From: a virus
Length of the DNA: 42,283 nt
Reading direction: 5' to 3' (one strand)
Virus record (IMG/VR): IMGVR_UViG_3300033816_000128
Location: 1-42,283 of that record
The notes beneath the pieces were generated by a model. That model had not been told where the DNA came from. It searched no databases and saw nothing but the letters and a program-made list of their open reading frames with translations. The position numbers were made by a program, and so were the translations under genes. Shown here one piece after another: positions 31,201-40,596 of this stretch. Position 1 is the stretch's first letter. Every line of letters begins with the position of its first letter.

Positions 31201-32582
31201 GCAATAATGCTTTCTGAATTATTAATATTGAATGCTTGATCATCATCAAAAATAGAAATCTGACCAGTTGATGCAAGAAGTTGTCCAACTGGTAAAGAAG
31301 TCATACCGATATCAGATAAAGTTTTTGTAACTCTAAAATCAATAACTTTGTCAGAAACATCAACAACCATTCTTGGTGACATTTCAATTAAATCAAAAGT
31401 AGAATCAAACTTGTTCATTACCTCTACAACAACTCTTATTCCCTGTACATAAGCAAACTCTCTATAAACTGTGCCGCCATTAATCTCATCAGTAAACTCT
31501 TCTGGAGATGTTAGGTCTGTAACAAAGTTGGTCTGGTTTGTTATTGTTTCTGATCCTAAAGCCCAGCCATACTCTGGAACAAAAGAATCATATCCATCGT
31601 CCTCTCCAGTTCCAGTATAAATATAAAATATGCCCTTGTCTCCAGTTGTGGGTATTACTAAGTATGCATAACCAATTGGCGCTATTGCTGGCCTTAATGT
31701 TACAGATGAAATAGTTTCAGCATAAACAAATATGTCTCTATACTGCTCAGGAATTATAAGACCATACTCTAGTTCTACGTATCCGTCTGCTTTAACTATT
31801 GCTGTTCCATCTGGACGAGTATCTGTTTCTAAGAAAGAGTAAGCATCTACCCAGTTGTTATTATTTAAATACTGAACTCTCCACCTTGATGGGCTTGTTT
31901 TGTTTGTATCTCCAAAAAGTGGGTCATCTATTGCCCCAGTGCTTGTAGTAAAAGGTCCAAGATTAACTGTTCCAACATTTGTTTGCATTTTGATAACAAA
32001 TCTATTTGCTGGCACTGGATTTTTATAAACTACGAAAGGTACTGCATCTTCTATATAGTTTAAACCATTTAATATATTGGTTGCAATGCCACGTTCAAAA
32101 TTATCTTCTGTTCTGTATGAAGTCCAATATTTAAACTCATCATACCTTGATGGCATATAGTATCTTGGTCTTTCTGCAATACTTGCTCCAGAATTTGCTA
32201 AGTACGTTCCAGAAAAGTATAGGGGTTTGTTTATTCCAGATCTGGGTCTAAATGGCTTGGTACAGTCTTCTAAAGAATATATCATCTTCATTTTGTCTTT
32301 AGGAAGTGTAAACTGCTGTGGTACTCCAGAGTTATTAACTCCGCCATCAACTACAACATCTGCATCTGTTGCACCTGTGTAGTAATTTCCTTCATCAATT
32401 GGATCAAAATTTACTGGTAGTGTAGAATATATAGAATCTGCTGTTGTAGGCCTATATCTATAATTACCTAATTTTTGAATATTGTCTGGCATATTCATAT
32501 TCCACTCAGCCAAAACTAAAGACTGAAGCCTTAGTGTTGCAGAGGTTTCTAGATGTGTTTTTAATGCTTCATTAACAAACAC
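28260..32582 (-). CDS. Large tail tip protein (Tal-like), lectin-like domain
   Basis: 1440 residues, GTG start at 32582 six bases after GAGG and next to the stop of the distal-tail-like gene. N-terminal baseplate-hub-like region with Tyr/Asn-rich strands (KLGNYRYRPTTADSIYSTLP), middle beta repeats, and near residues 1060-1170 a LamG/concanavalin-like unit (YDLYVEYQDIGTTRRFFLYV, NNMALFVRGSSRCMFENI). The C-terminal MTPKKSIGINMFSIPTLQLG has a DUF1983/phage tail 'site-specific' look. The place after tape measure and distal tail fits the central tip or receptor-binding protein of siphoviruses. Confidence 0.72.
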   Translation of the reverse strand: MFVNEALKTHLETSATLRLQSLVLAEWNMNMPDNIQKLGNYRYRPTTADSIYSTLPVNFDPIDEGNYYTGATDADVVVDGGVNNSGVPQQFTLPKDKMKMIYSLEDCTKPFRPRSGINKPLYFSGTYLANSGASIAERPRYYMPSRYDEFKYWTSYRTEDNFERGIATNILNGLNYIEDAVPFVVYKNPVPANRFVIKMQTNVGTVNLGPFTTSTGAIDDPLFGDTNKTSPSRWRVQYLNNNNWVDAYSFLETDTRPDGTAIVKADGYVELEYGLIIPEQYRDIFVYAETISSVTLRPAIAPIGYAYLVIPTTGDKGIFYIYTGTGEDDGYDSFVPEYGWALGSETITNQTNFVTDLTSPEEFTDEINGGTVYREFAYVQGIRVVVEVMNKFDSTFDLIEMSPRMVVDVSDKVIDFRVTKTLSDIGMTSLPVGQLLASTGQISIFDDDQAFNINNSESIIADYVRKNIKFNFYEIIVDVDGFDYYVPIKTLYSEGMPQADITAGTLSISLRDFYFFLESMPAPRLLMTQTSLSMAIVTLLDYIGFSNYSFRRLDTESDPIIPFFFVAPDQNVAEVLNQLAIATQTAMFFDEFNNFIVMSKNYLMPDTAERPTDFVLSGSNNQTDSGVVENNTSGNLPNILAIASEDRKVYNDGQINYTTRYIQRSYGSIRQSSMVDRDKTWIYKPSLLWEVAGTENTKTINEVASKQGNYVLGAMPLNSDLSSDLPVVSGGIVTKNILDIGENVYWLTRYQGYLYASGEIIRYDAAEFNVTGTGNVWISSNQEYQKYFSSIPFNGKIYPTGLIRIFSTPYYETIDGIDRLQPGAVYEHGRGQFGTPVVSHAAGISPYWSDNSYVRGCNMQTQYLFTTILDEDVSVPATTIGAAGVNNTLARQTTRNGVIKNFMSTSYLTETDVNSLKSTQTGTIQSSALVMNGPSFKTTETPVNFVSYQYKELNNAYRGFGTRVRIVGKIENNETRGQTPIGSIPYYQVTGAQTNQNVSIGGGSGGMAVLLNPETNNGYYFEIVALTETNIESYLKLDKNGQAEVNINNIVFYKVKKDSSNNNAIPIKLWGGLTSIIVDDGRFTGQYRMSGEDKPTVYDLYVEYQDIGTTRRFFLYVNNKLIKIVDDTDPLPIYNNMALFVRGSSRCMFENIYALTNNYSQNTVSVVGQTLSSVFGDTEIDANESFRKYAVSGLIQGTYLSGISSQQPPQYNMYFDEFGSIMRECAYFDIKYDRSYPALYAQLSPTFNRIKGYTVSGFQADSYGAEFLIFNATDTALNLDDTTGNYLRIQGITFTQDTSYELTVDEYFKKQSNLSDPELQGSTLITSPLIEKAKYDQIKLSRLIYGKNEFTIDSQYIQTQDDADELMGWIINKVMTPKKSIGINMFSIPTLQLGDIVTLDYKNSDGLDLVATTSDRFVVYNIEYGRSLSGPSMTIYLSEV

Positions 32583-32583
32583 A

Positions 32584-33222
32584 CTATACCTCTTCCAGTG
32601 TTACCGAAATATTCCAAAGGTCAAAGTTGTTGCCTCCACGCTTAACAACAGAATAATTAAAATCTGCAAAATAAACTTGAACAATTTGGTTATACTGTGC
32701 AAGATGAGTAAATGCTGAATTGTCATCTCCAAAATTAGAATACTTATCATATGCTAGATACATCCAGAATGGCCCTGTATGATTTTGATACCAGTCTAAA
32801 ATTTCAACACCTCCAGCACCACCGTCTGCTGTAAACTCTTGAGTATTATTTTCATATGGAGAGATTCCAGTTGCTGGATTAAATTCAGCATTTTGATAAA
32901 AAGAACGAGATGGAAGCATGTTCCATGACCAAGAAATGTTAATTTTATCTGCTATATGATAAGAGCGCATTCTTCCATTTATTGTTCTTTGTCTTTGCTC
33001 AAGTCTTTGATTTTGAAAACTAATTTCTCCACGGTTATGATCTGATAGTATTAAAAATTGATCAATAAGACTTGGATCTGTGTCTACTGGAACATTTGTG
33101 CCAACTTCGTATCCATTTGGAACATATAGTCCATCAACAAGTGTCCCAGGGTTATCTGCCCACAATATAGCCTGTGGTCTTTGATATCTTTTTCTACCCG
33201 TTAAATATGCTGCAGTAGCCAT
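32584..33222 (-). CDS. Distal tail (Dit)-like protein
   Basis: 212 residues, start overlapping the tape measure stop (TAATG). Beta-rich with KINISWSWNMLPSRSF, a loop region (EFTADGGAGGVEILDWYQNH) and FNYSVVKRGGNNFDLWNISVTLEEV at the end, resembling the terminal strands that pack in Dit hexamers. Position immediately after the tape measure and before the tip protein is classical. Family call mostly from synteny and strand pattern. Confidence 0.65.
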   Translation of the reverse strand: MATAAYLTGRKRYQRPQAILWADNPGTLVDGLYVPNGYEVGTNVPVDTDPSLIDQFLILSDHNRGEISFQNQRLEQRQRTINGRMRSYHIADKINISWSWNMLPSRSFYQNAEFNPATGISPYENNTQEFTADGGAGGVEILDWYQNHTGPFWMYLAYDKYSNFGDDNSAFTHLAQYNQIVQVYFADFNYSVVKRGGNNFDLWNISVTLEEV

Positions 33223-36200
33223 TATCCTCTTTGTCCTCTAACTCTTTGTGAATCAACATACCTTATTTCATTCATAACCGATTTAGCAATTGAGTCAGGA
33301 TTAATATTTGATCCACCAACATTAATACCCACACTATAATTATACACTGTGTTGGAGTTGCTATTGTATGATGGCGCATTAACAGATGTGATTGGGGCAG
33401 ACATCATAGTTGGTGAAGAAATAGAATAAGATGGCTGAGAAAAAGATTTTGGACTGCTGGACATACCAAAACTTGGCTGTGACATTCCTCGTGGATACTG
33501 TCCTTTATTCAAACTAGCAAGTAGTGGGCCAAACTTTTTTGTTGCATTTTTATTCATTACAAACTCTCCAGGAGTTAGCATTGCTGGAACAGTATCTGTT
33601 CCTTTTGCAAGACCTCCCCTGCCCATATATTTTGGAACCATTCCACCCTTTGACATATACTGGTATGAAACCATTCCACCGCCGCCACCGCTTCCAGCAG
33701 ATGTTGAATTTGCACCCGTTACACGATCATATTCGGCCAATGCGTCTTTTAATATAAGATCTGCTGCTGCTTTTTTCTGTAGCAGTTCGCTAAATCTCCA
33801 CCATTCTCCAGAATTTGATGCAAGATCGAATGCTTCCGCTGCTGCATCTGCTGCTGCCTGTGCAGCATCAACTGCCTGTGCTGCTGATATTAGCGAGTTT
33901 AAAGATGCATCATCTGCAGCACTGCTCGATGGAGCAATATAAGCATCGTTCAAACCAAGTTTTCCTGAAGCATTAGCAGCCGCTAACGCTATATCTCTCC
34001 ACTTTTTTTCAATATCATCTAATAGTTTTAAGGTTGCTTCTATAACATCATTATAATCTCCAGCAGCAATTGCTGCCGCCATCTCAGCATCCGCTGCTGC
34101 TTCCCAAGCATCTCTTTGTAACTCAACTGCATCTAGTCTTGCTTGCAACTCTTCTCTAAGTTTGTCAAGATTTCTTTGTGCTGCATCAAGATTTGATTGT
34201 GCAGTTTTTAGTTGATTATTAGTTATTTCATAAATTCTATCTTCTTCTTTACGAATAGCAATTAATCTTTTTTCACGCTCTTCTTCTAAGTTATAAATTT
34301 TATCTTGAATTGTTAGTATTTCTTCATCAATTGATTTTCTTTGTTGATTAAGTGCAAATGTTCGACGCTCAATTTCAAACTGACGTTGTTCAATTTGAAG
34401 TCTAGTAAGACCGCTTACTGGGCTTCGTAGTGCTGATATTTCTGCCTGTCTTCCTGCTTCAATAATATCTCCAGCACTCTTTGCTGCAGACTCTGCTTGA
34501 CTAGCCCTCATTTCTTGGGCTGCATTTGCTGCCGCTGAAATGTCTCCTTGAGTAAGCGCATCAGCAAGACCAATTTGTTGTTTTTGCTGGCCAATTATTT
34601 CTTGATTAATATCAGATATTTTTGTTAATGCTTCTGCCTGAGCGTCATATTTTTTGTTTATTCCTTCAGCAACTCTATCCATTACTGTAAGTTCTTCAGA
34701 AAGCATTGATGATTCATCAGATAGCGCTGCAAGTGGTCTTTCAAATTCTAACTCTATAACTCTTTGAAGGTCACTTATTTCTTCTTGGAAATCTTCAATA
34801 GGTCTTGTAATTTCTTTTTCAATGCTACGCTGCTCTTTTTCAATAGCATCTTGAATTCCCTGAATTTCTTTTTGTACAGCATCAACGGCATCTTGTGCAC
34901 TCTTAACTTCTTTTTCAGCATCAATAATTTTTGGCTTATATTCACGTTGGGCTGCTCTTTCAAGGAATCCAAATAGTTCTTCTGCTTTTTTCTTTAATTC
35001 ATTTTTTGCTTCATCTGGATTAAACATAAGTGTAAACTTAAGATCAATTGCTTCGCCAGATCTTACAGCATCTAAGTATTTTTTGATTCTTTCCATTATT
35101 CGTTCAGCAGTAGCAGATTTATCTACAAAAGATTCCATCAATGTTGGATTGTTAAAAATTGCTTCAATATCTTTTACTGTTCCACCTAATGCCAAAACTT
35201 GAGGAACAATTTTCAAGAAATCTTCCTTAAGAGTATTTTCTGTTCCAAGTGAATCTAAAAACTTTCTTATTGTTTCAGATCCAGCACGTTTTTCAATATC
35301 CTCCATAAGTGTTTTAACTTGATTAAGTTGTTTTGTACTAATCTTGCCTGTTGCAAGTCCTAGTGCAATAACAGAATCTTCAGCATATTTTGTTGCCGTG
35401 GCTGCATCAAATCCTGCCTTTTTAAGCATGTCGTATGCAATCTTAGTATTTTTTAATTCTAGTTGTTGTTTTTCTAATTGTTCAATTGCTAACTGAAATG
35501 CAGATTTTTCTGTTCCGCCACCAGCACCGCCGCCACCAGTTCCTTGAACCTTGTTTAACTCTTTTGAAAGTTCTAAGGCTTCTTTCATTGCTTTATTTAG
35601 TAATATTCTAGCATCTACAGAAGCATTGTTAGCAAAACCTCTTGTTGCTGCCTGGTCAGCAGTTAAATCTTTAACTCCAAATGCTGCTAGATTTGCTGCT
35701 GCTACCTTATTAAGGGCTTCTGCTGTTCTAAAAGCAAGAGCAGCACTAGCAATCAAATTAGCAGATACTCCAGCAATTGCAGCCTTAAGAAGTAATTGCA
35801 TATCCTTTAGGTCTTTAACGCCCTTAACTGCTTTAGAAAGTGCTGGATCTATCGCATTTAAAGTTGCATTAAAAATTCTAATTTGCATTGATGCATCTGG
35901 TGCTGATTTAGAAATACTAGCAAACATGGTGTCTGTTATCTTAGTAAGGTCTTCTAGTCCTATTGACCCACTTGTTGCAAGCCTGTTTAAACTTTCTGCA
36001 TAAGATCCTACTAGTTTTCCAGCATTTTTAATTGCTGCCTTTGCTTCATCATTTGGAACTAACTTTTCAACAATCTGTATTCTTGCAGCACGACCTTCTC
36101 CGACTGCGACCTGTTGGAAAACTTTTTCAAAGCCTTTTTGTGCTGTATCTGCAAACTCTTTTATAGATACATCAAACTGAGCATTTAATCCGCTCATTCC

Positions 36201-39200
36201 TTTTTCATCAAAGGTAATACTCTTGAAATCAAACTTTAGATCTTTCTTTCCTGCTTCTTCTTTAATTGTATCTATAAGTAATTGAACCTGCTCTTTTGCC
36301 ATACCCTGAGAAATTAAATCAAGTCCCATAAAGGATAGAGAGGTTTGCGCTTGTTGATCTGACATTCCACGAACTTGCTCTATATTTTGTCCGTATGTTT
36401 CTTGAAATCCTTCAGATGCTTTTAATTCTTCTCTTGCTGTTCGTACTTTTACAGATGTTGCTTCAAGGTCTTTTCCAAAAGTTTCTAAAGATCCTTTAAC
36501 TGGAACAAAATTAAACTGTTCAGATAAAAACTTTAACTTATCAGTACTTACTGTTATTACATCTGAAAATGCTTCTAGTTTTTGTCTTTCTTTTTCTCTT
36601 GCTGCATTTATCATTTTAGTTATAGAATAAAGACCAAGAAGACCTGTTGTTACAAGACCAATTGGACCAAGGAATCTTAAAAGAAATTTTCCAGCATTTA
36701 GCAGATTCTTGCCAAATCCAGCAATTCCTCCACCTTTACTAAACAAAGATTTAAACCCAGTTCCACCCATTGCTGTTGCAACAGTTGACGCTCTTGTTGC
36801 AACTAATTCTGTAACCTTTGCCTGTGTAAGTAATTGTGTAACAGACATTAATGCAAACAGCAGTCCTGAATATTTCATTACCTGTTGAGATAGATTTCCA
36901 AGTGGGCCACTTGCCATGGACCCTGCGCCAGCAAGAGTGGTTAATGCAAATGTTCCAGCCATAAGGCCTTTATTCATTGAGTCAAGTTTTTGTGCAGAAG
37001 TTTTTCTTGCTTTTACTTCTTGATCAATTGCTTCTTTCATTCCTGGAGATACCGCTGCGCTTGCAGCACTTGAAAGTCCCATTGTTCCTGGAGCACCCTG
37101 TGGTCGTACGGCACGTCTTCTTTGTTTTGCTCCACCACTTTGTGTGCCACTAACTGCTGCTGAACCTAGTGCTTGTCCAGACGCTGCAACTTCATCTTGC
37201 TGATTTGCCATGCCAACCTGAAGGCCACGAGCAATGTCTTCACCAATAGGAATTGTTTTTCTTGATGGTGAGTTTGTTCCTGCTGCTTGTGCTGTTGCCA
37301 AAACTGCTTGATTAGTAACTTGTGCTGCTGTTTGTGTAAGTAAAGATGCATCAATGCTTCCCATACCTCCAGCGCCTCTTCCAACAAGATGCTCTCCACC
37401 TAAACGAATATTTTTACCGCTTGGAAGTTGAACTTTCTTTTTCTTTGACATTTCTCCTGGAAACTTTTTACTTGGAACTTGGAAAGGAGTAAGTCCAGCA
37501 CCTACGGCTGTTTGTTCATTAATATTAAATCTAACTTCAGTCAATGCCTGTTGAGCAGTATCAAGTGCTTGACGAAGTTGTGAAAACTCTGGTAAAGTGC
37601 TTCTTATTTCTCTTTCAATTGCAGCAAATTGATCCGATGTAATTGTTGCGTTTTGATCAATATCAATCATAGATCTAACTGCATTTTGTAATTTTGCGTC
37701 ATATGTTGCTAGTTCTTCAGCAACTGCATCAGTCTTTACTCCAGCAATGCTTAATGACTTATTCCATTTTGCCAAACCTTGTTGTTCAAAGTCAGATAAG
37801 AAATCTTGTGCAGAAACAGCCTTACCGCCAGCCATGCCTATATTTAATTGCTTTGATTGTGTAAACCCTAATCCAGAATAAATAAATACCTTTAGTTGTT
37901 CTCCAAAAACAGTAGCAAGTTCTTTTAATGTCATCATCATTGACTGAGAAAGTGTCTTTGGTGCACTCTCAAGCATCTTTAATAATGAACCAATTTGTAC
38001 CTCTGCTTTATCTGTTATGTGTGCAAAGTCTGTTGCTCCTGGCAATCCTCTTCCAACTTGATACCCTGGAATATTTCCTGCAATCATTCCGTTAATTAGT
38101 GAACCATACTTCTTTGACATATCTGCTGGAATTACTGTTTCTCCAGGCATTAATAGTGCTAATTCTGTGTCTTGATTTCCAGTACCGCCAACAACTACTG
38201 GCTTTCCCTTTGCTCTCTTAGTAGGTGCGCCACCTGGTGCTCTCATCATTCCAGGATTGATTGCTGCAAATTTTGCACCTGCTGCTGTTGCTTGTTGATA
38301 TGCTGCTATAAGTTGTGTAATAGCACTTGTTTCTGCTGTAAATGTTTGTGTTAGTCTTGCATGTGATTGATCTAAAGAGTGAGATGCTGCCGCTGCATCA
38401 ATCTGCTCCATTGTCAAATACTCAGTTTGTTCACCAAGTATTTGTGTTTGTCCAGTTAGTCTTAGGTATCCATTACGCAAAACCATTGCGCCCTTAACAA
38501 TATTTGCCAAACCATTTGCAAGCAAACCAAACGTCATTAATGCTACAGGACCAATTGCTCCAATTGCAACTGTTAATACAACTATTGCTTTTTTTACTCC
38601 AGAAGATAGGTTGTTAAACTTTTCTACTATTCCACCAACAAATTCTAAAATTGGTGTTACTGCTTGTAAGAATGTTTGTCCAACTGGAACAAGTGCAAGT
38701 TTTAGATCTTCAACAGATTTACGGAACTTGTTCATTGCTGAATCAGCAGTTACTCCAAGTTCTGTTTCTGACAATAGCGCAAGATCTTCAATTGATGTAC
38801 CAGCCAATTCAAGAACACGTGCTGCCTGACCAGTTTGATTTGTTACGTTATCAAACAAAGTTGACAAACGGGCAAACTGGAACTTACCAAATAGTTGCTC
38901 AATTGCTCTTGCACGAGTTAATGGATCAAGTGTGTCTAGTGCTTTGGCAAAGTCTACAACTGTTGCCTTTAAGTCTCCCTGGTTTCCTTCAACAATTTGT
39001 TTAATGTTGATTCCATAACCTTGAAGAATTGCAGAGGCTTTTTCAGTTGGATTAATAAGAGCGGCTAGACCAGACTTAAGTGCGTTGGCACCTTCTGATG
39101 CATTAATTCCACCTTCTTTCATTGCGGCCATAAAGAATGCTAAATCTTTTACGTCACCACCGAGTTGTTGAATAACTGGTGCAACTTTAGGAATTGCAGT

Positions 39201-40214
39201 TGTAATATCATCAAGAGATACAACAGTTTGGTTTTCTACTGCGTTAAGAAAATCAATTGATCCTGCAAGTTGGTCTGAAGACATCTTAAATGCATTTTGT
39301 AATGAAATGGTTGTTTCAAGTGCTTTGTTTGCTTCAATTTGTCCAAGAACAGAAAGTCTTGTTGCTTCAGTTGTCTGTCTTTGTAGATCTACTCCTTGGA
39401 AACCTGCTGCTGCAGCCTCTGCTGCAAGCCCAACTGTTTGAGAAACGGCAACGCCATACTTTGTAAACATTTGACCAAGAGCAGTTATGCTTTCAAGCGC
39501 AGCATCTGTTTCTGCTTTAGGAGTAAATAAATCCCCATAAACTTTTCTAAACTTAATTGTTTGCTCTTCCATCTCCATGAAAGTGCGAGTTGCTGCTGTT
39601 CCTAAAGCAATTAATGGCAGGGTAAATCCAACCATCAATTGTCTACCAGCCCACTGGGTATTCTTACCAAAGTTCAGTAAATTTGTAGAACCTTGCTTAA
39701 CCAGTTGATTAAATATTGCTTGTTTTTGTGCTGCTATTTGTGTTTGAGTAGCAAAATTACTCATATCAAGTTGATTAGGCATGATGGCAATTGCCTTCAT
39801 TGCACCGCTTGTATCACGACCTAATTTAATATATTGAGTTTGTAGTCTCTTAACACGATCTTCTGCTACTTTGCCGATTGTGTCAAACTCTGACTTAAAC
39901 AAACTACCAAATGTTTTAGTTGCTCCTCCAGCAAATCTGAAGTATTCTCGCATTGAGAATTTGTTTTTTTGAAGTGAGTCTGTAAAAGATTCTGCGGTTG
40001 TTTTTACGGTGCGGAGTTCTGCAGAGAATGATCCAATAGCATTTACGCTATTAAGAAAATTCTTCTGCAGATCTCTCTGCGCCAATGCAGCAGACTCGCT
40101 GCTTTTAGCGATAGATGTATGAAACTGAGATATCTGACGTTGTAAAGCCTTTAGTTGGGCTAACGCTGCAGACGTATCAATATTAACGCCAATATTAGCA
40201 TTAACATCAGCCAT
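33222..40214 (-). CDS. Tape measure protein
   Basis: 2330 residues, the largest gene. N-terminal coiled coil (ALAQLKALQRQISQFHTSIA), hydrophobic segments (IVVLTVAIGAIGPVALMTFG near 530-550 and FLGPIGLVTTGLLGLYSITK), an extended coiled coil (about 1730-2050: DAVDAVQKEIQGIQDAIEKE and onward), and two TPGE-type motifs: LLMPGETVIPADMSKKYGSL (about 688) and AMLTPGEFVMNKNATKKFGP (about 2218). It sets tail length and is ejected into the cell. Using the usual 0.15 nm per residue, a tail of about 350 nm is implied. GAGGTG precedes the ATG. Confidence 0.95.
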   Translation of the reverse strand: MADVNANIGVNIDTSAALAQLKALQRQISQFHTSIAKSSESAALAQRDLQKNFLNSVNAIGSFSAELRTVKTTAESFTDSLQKNKFSMREYFRFAGGATKTFGSLFKSEFDTIGKVAEDRVKRLQTQYIKLGRDTSGAMKAIAIMPNQLDMSNFATQTQIAAQKQAIFNQLVKQGSTNLLNFGKNTQWAGRQLMVGFTLPLIALGTAATRTFMEMEEQTIKFRKVYGDLFTPKAETDAALESITALGQMFTKYGVAVSQTVGLAAEAAAAGFQGVDLQRQTTEATRLSVLGQIEANKALETTISLQNAFKMSSDQLAGSIDFLNAVENQTVVSLDDITTAIPKVAPVIQQLGGDVKDLAFFMAAMKEGGINASEGANALKSGLAALINPTEKASAILQGYGINIKQIVEGNQGDLKATVVDFAKALDTLDPLTRARAIEQLFGKFQFARLSTLFDNVTNQTGQAARVLELAGTSIEDLALLSETELGVTADSAMNKFRKSVEDLKLALVPVGQTFLQAVTPILEFVGGIVEKFNNLSSGVKKAIVVLTVAIGAIGPVALMTFGLLANGLANIVKGAMVLRNGYLRLTGQTQILGEQTEYLTMEQIDAAAASHSLDQSHARLTQTFTAETSAITQLIAAYQQATAAGAKFAAINPGMMRAPGGAPTKRAKGKPVVVGGTGNQDTELALLMPGETVIPADMSKKYGSLINGMIAGNIPGYQVGRGLPGATDFAHITDKAEVQIGSLLKMLESAPKTLSQSMMMTLKELATVFGEQLKVFIYSGLGFTQSKQLNIGMAGGKAVSAQDFLSDFEQQGLAKWNKSLSIAGVKTDAVAEELATYDAKLQNAVRSMIDIDQNATITSDQFAAIEREIRSTLPEFSQLRQALDTAQQALTEVRFNINEQTAVGAGLTPFQVPSKKFPGEMSKKKKVQLPSGKNIRLGGEHLVGRGAGGMGSIDASLLTQTAAQVTNQAVLATAQAAGTNSPSRKTIPIGEDIARGLQVGMANQQDEVAASGQALGSAAVSGTQSGGAKQRRRAVRPQGAPGTMGLSSAASAAVSPGMKEAIDQEVKARKTSAQKLDSMNKGLMAGTFALTTLAGAGSMASGPLGNLSQQVMKYSGLLFALMSVTQLLTQAKVTELVATRASTVATAMGGTGFKSLFSKGGGIAGFGKNLLNAGKFLLRFLGPIGLVTTGLLGLYSITKMINAAREKERQKLEAFSDVITVSTDKLKFLSEQFNFVPVKGSLETFGKDLEATSVKVRTAREELKASEGFQETYGQNIEQVRGMSDQQAQTSLSFMGLDLISQGMAKEQVQLLIDTIKEEAGKKDLKFDFKSITFDEKGMSGLNAQFDVSIKEFADTAQKGFEKVFQQVAVGEGRAARIQIVEKLVPNDEAKAAIKNAGKLVGSYAESLNRLATSGSIGLEDLTKITDTMFASISKSAPDASMQIRIFNATLNAIDPALSKAVKGVKDLKDMQLLLKAAIAGVSANLIASAALAFRTAEALNKVAAANLAAFGVKDLTADQAATRGFANNASVDARILLNKAMKEALELSKELNKVQGTGGGGAGGGTEKSAFQLAIEQLEKQQLELKNTKIAYDMLKKAGFDAATATKYAEDSVIALGLATGKISTKQLNQVKTLMEDIEKRAGSETIRKFLDSLGTENTLKEDFLKIVPQVLALGGTVKDIEAIFNNPTLMESFVDKSATAERIMERIKKYLDAVRSGEAIDLKFTLMFNPDEAKNELKKKAEELFGFLERAAQREYKPKIIDAEKEVKSAQDAVDAVQKEIQGIQDAIEKEQRSIEKEITRPIEDFQEEISDLQRVIELEFERPLAALSDESSMLSEELTVMDRVAEGINKKYDAQAEALTKISDINQEIIGQQKQQIGLADALTQGDISAAANAAQEMRASQAESAAKSAGDIIEAGRQAEISALRSPVSGLTRLQIEQRQFEIERRTFALNQQRKSIDEEILTIQDKIYNLEEEREKRLIAIRKEEDRIYEITNNQLKTAQSNLDAAQRNLDKLREELQARLDAVELQRDAWEAAADAEMAAAIAAGDYNDVIEATLKLLDDIEKKWRDIALAAANASGKLGLNDAYIAPSSSAADDASLNSLISAAQAVDAAQAAADAAAEAFDLASNSGEWWRFSELLQKKAAADLILKDALAEYDRVTGANSTSAGSGGGGGMVSYQYMSKGGMVPKYMGRGGLAKGTDTVPAMLTPGEFVMNKNATKKFGPLLASLNKGQYPRGMSQPSFGMSSSPKSFSQPSYSISSPTMMSAPITSVNAPSYNSNSNTVYNYSVGINVGGSNINPDSIAKSVMNEIRYVDSQRVRGQRG

Positions 40215-40245
40215 CTATTTACACCTCGCTTTTTAGTTTTTGTTA

Positions 40246-40554
40246 TTAATCGTTAGAGTCTGCAGCAAGTGTTGTACCTGATGCTGCTTCTACGATCTTG
40301 TAGACAGTTGGTAAATCTAGAACTTCTTCTAGTTTCTCAATGTCTTCGGCTAGTTCTGGCTTATACTGCTTCATAGCAATCTGAACACATTCAACAAGAA
40401 GAGTCATTGACTTCTCGTTATTATCCGCCACCGCCGCAACTCCCTCAAACTTTGCCATGAATGGTCGAAGTAGAGAGATTTTTAATGGACGAACAGAGAT
40501 TTCTGTACCATCCATAAGTGTGAGTTTTTGAGCCTCATACTTTGTTGTTGCCAT
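40246..40554 (-). CDS. Tail assembly chaperone, short form (G-like)
   Basis: 102 residues. It is a paralogue of the N-terminal part of the upstream gene: MATTKYEAQKLTLMDGTEIS, PLKISLLRPFMAKFEGV, LLVECVQIAMKQYKPELAED, LDLPTVYKIVEAASG each match that gene. It lacks the C-terminal extension. AGGAGG lies four bases before the ATG, and an extended -10 (TGCTATAAT) lies in the gap, so it may be made in larger amount than the long form. It would bind the tape measure during tail assembly, as gpG does. Confidence 0.82.
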   Translation of the reverse strand: MATTKYEAQKLTLMDGTEISVRPLKISLLRPFMAKFEGVAAVADNNEKSMTLLVECVQIAMKQYKPELAEDIEKLEEVLDLPTVYKIVEAASGTTLAADSND

Positions 40555-40576
40555 TTTGCCTCCTATTTAGGTTAAC

Positions 40577-40589
40577 CTTAATTATAGCA
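40577..40589 (-). promoter_or_regulatory. Extended -10 promoter ahead of the short chaperone
   Basis: Minus strand TGCTATAAT at 40589-40581 in the 42-base gap between the two chaperone genes; expected start about 20 nt before the ATG at 40554, with the palindrome AGGTTAACCT and AGGAGG between. No strong -35. Confidence 0.5.
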
Positions 40590-40596
40590 TGAAACA

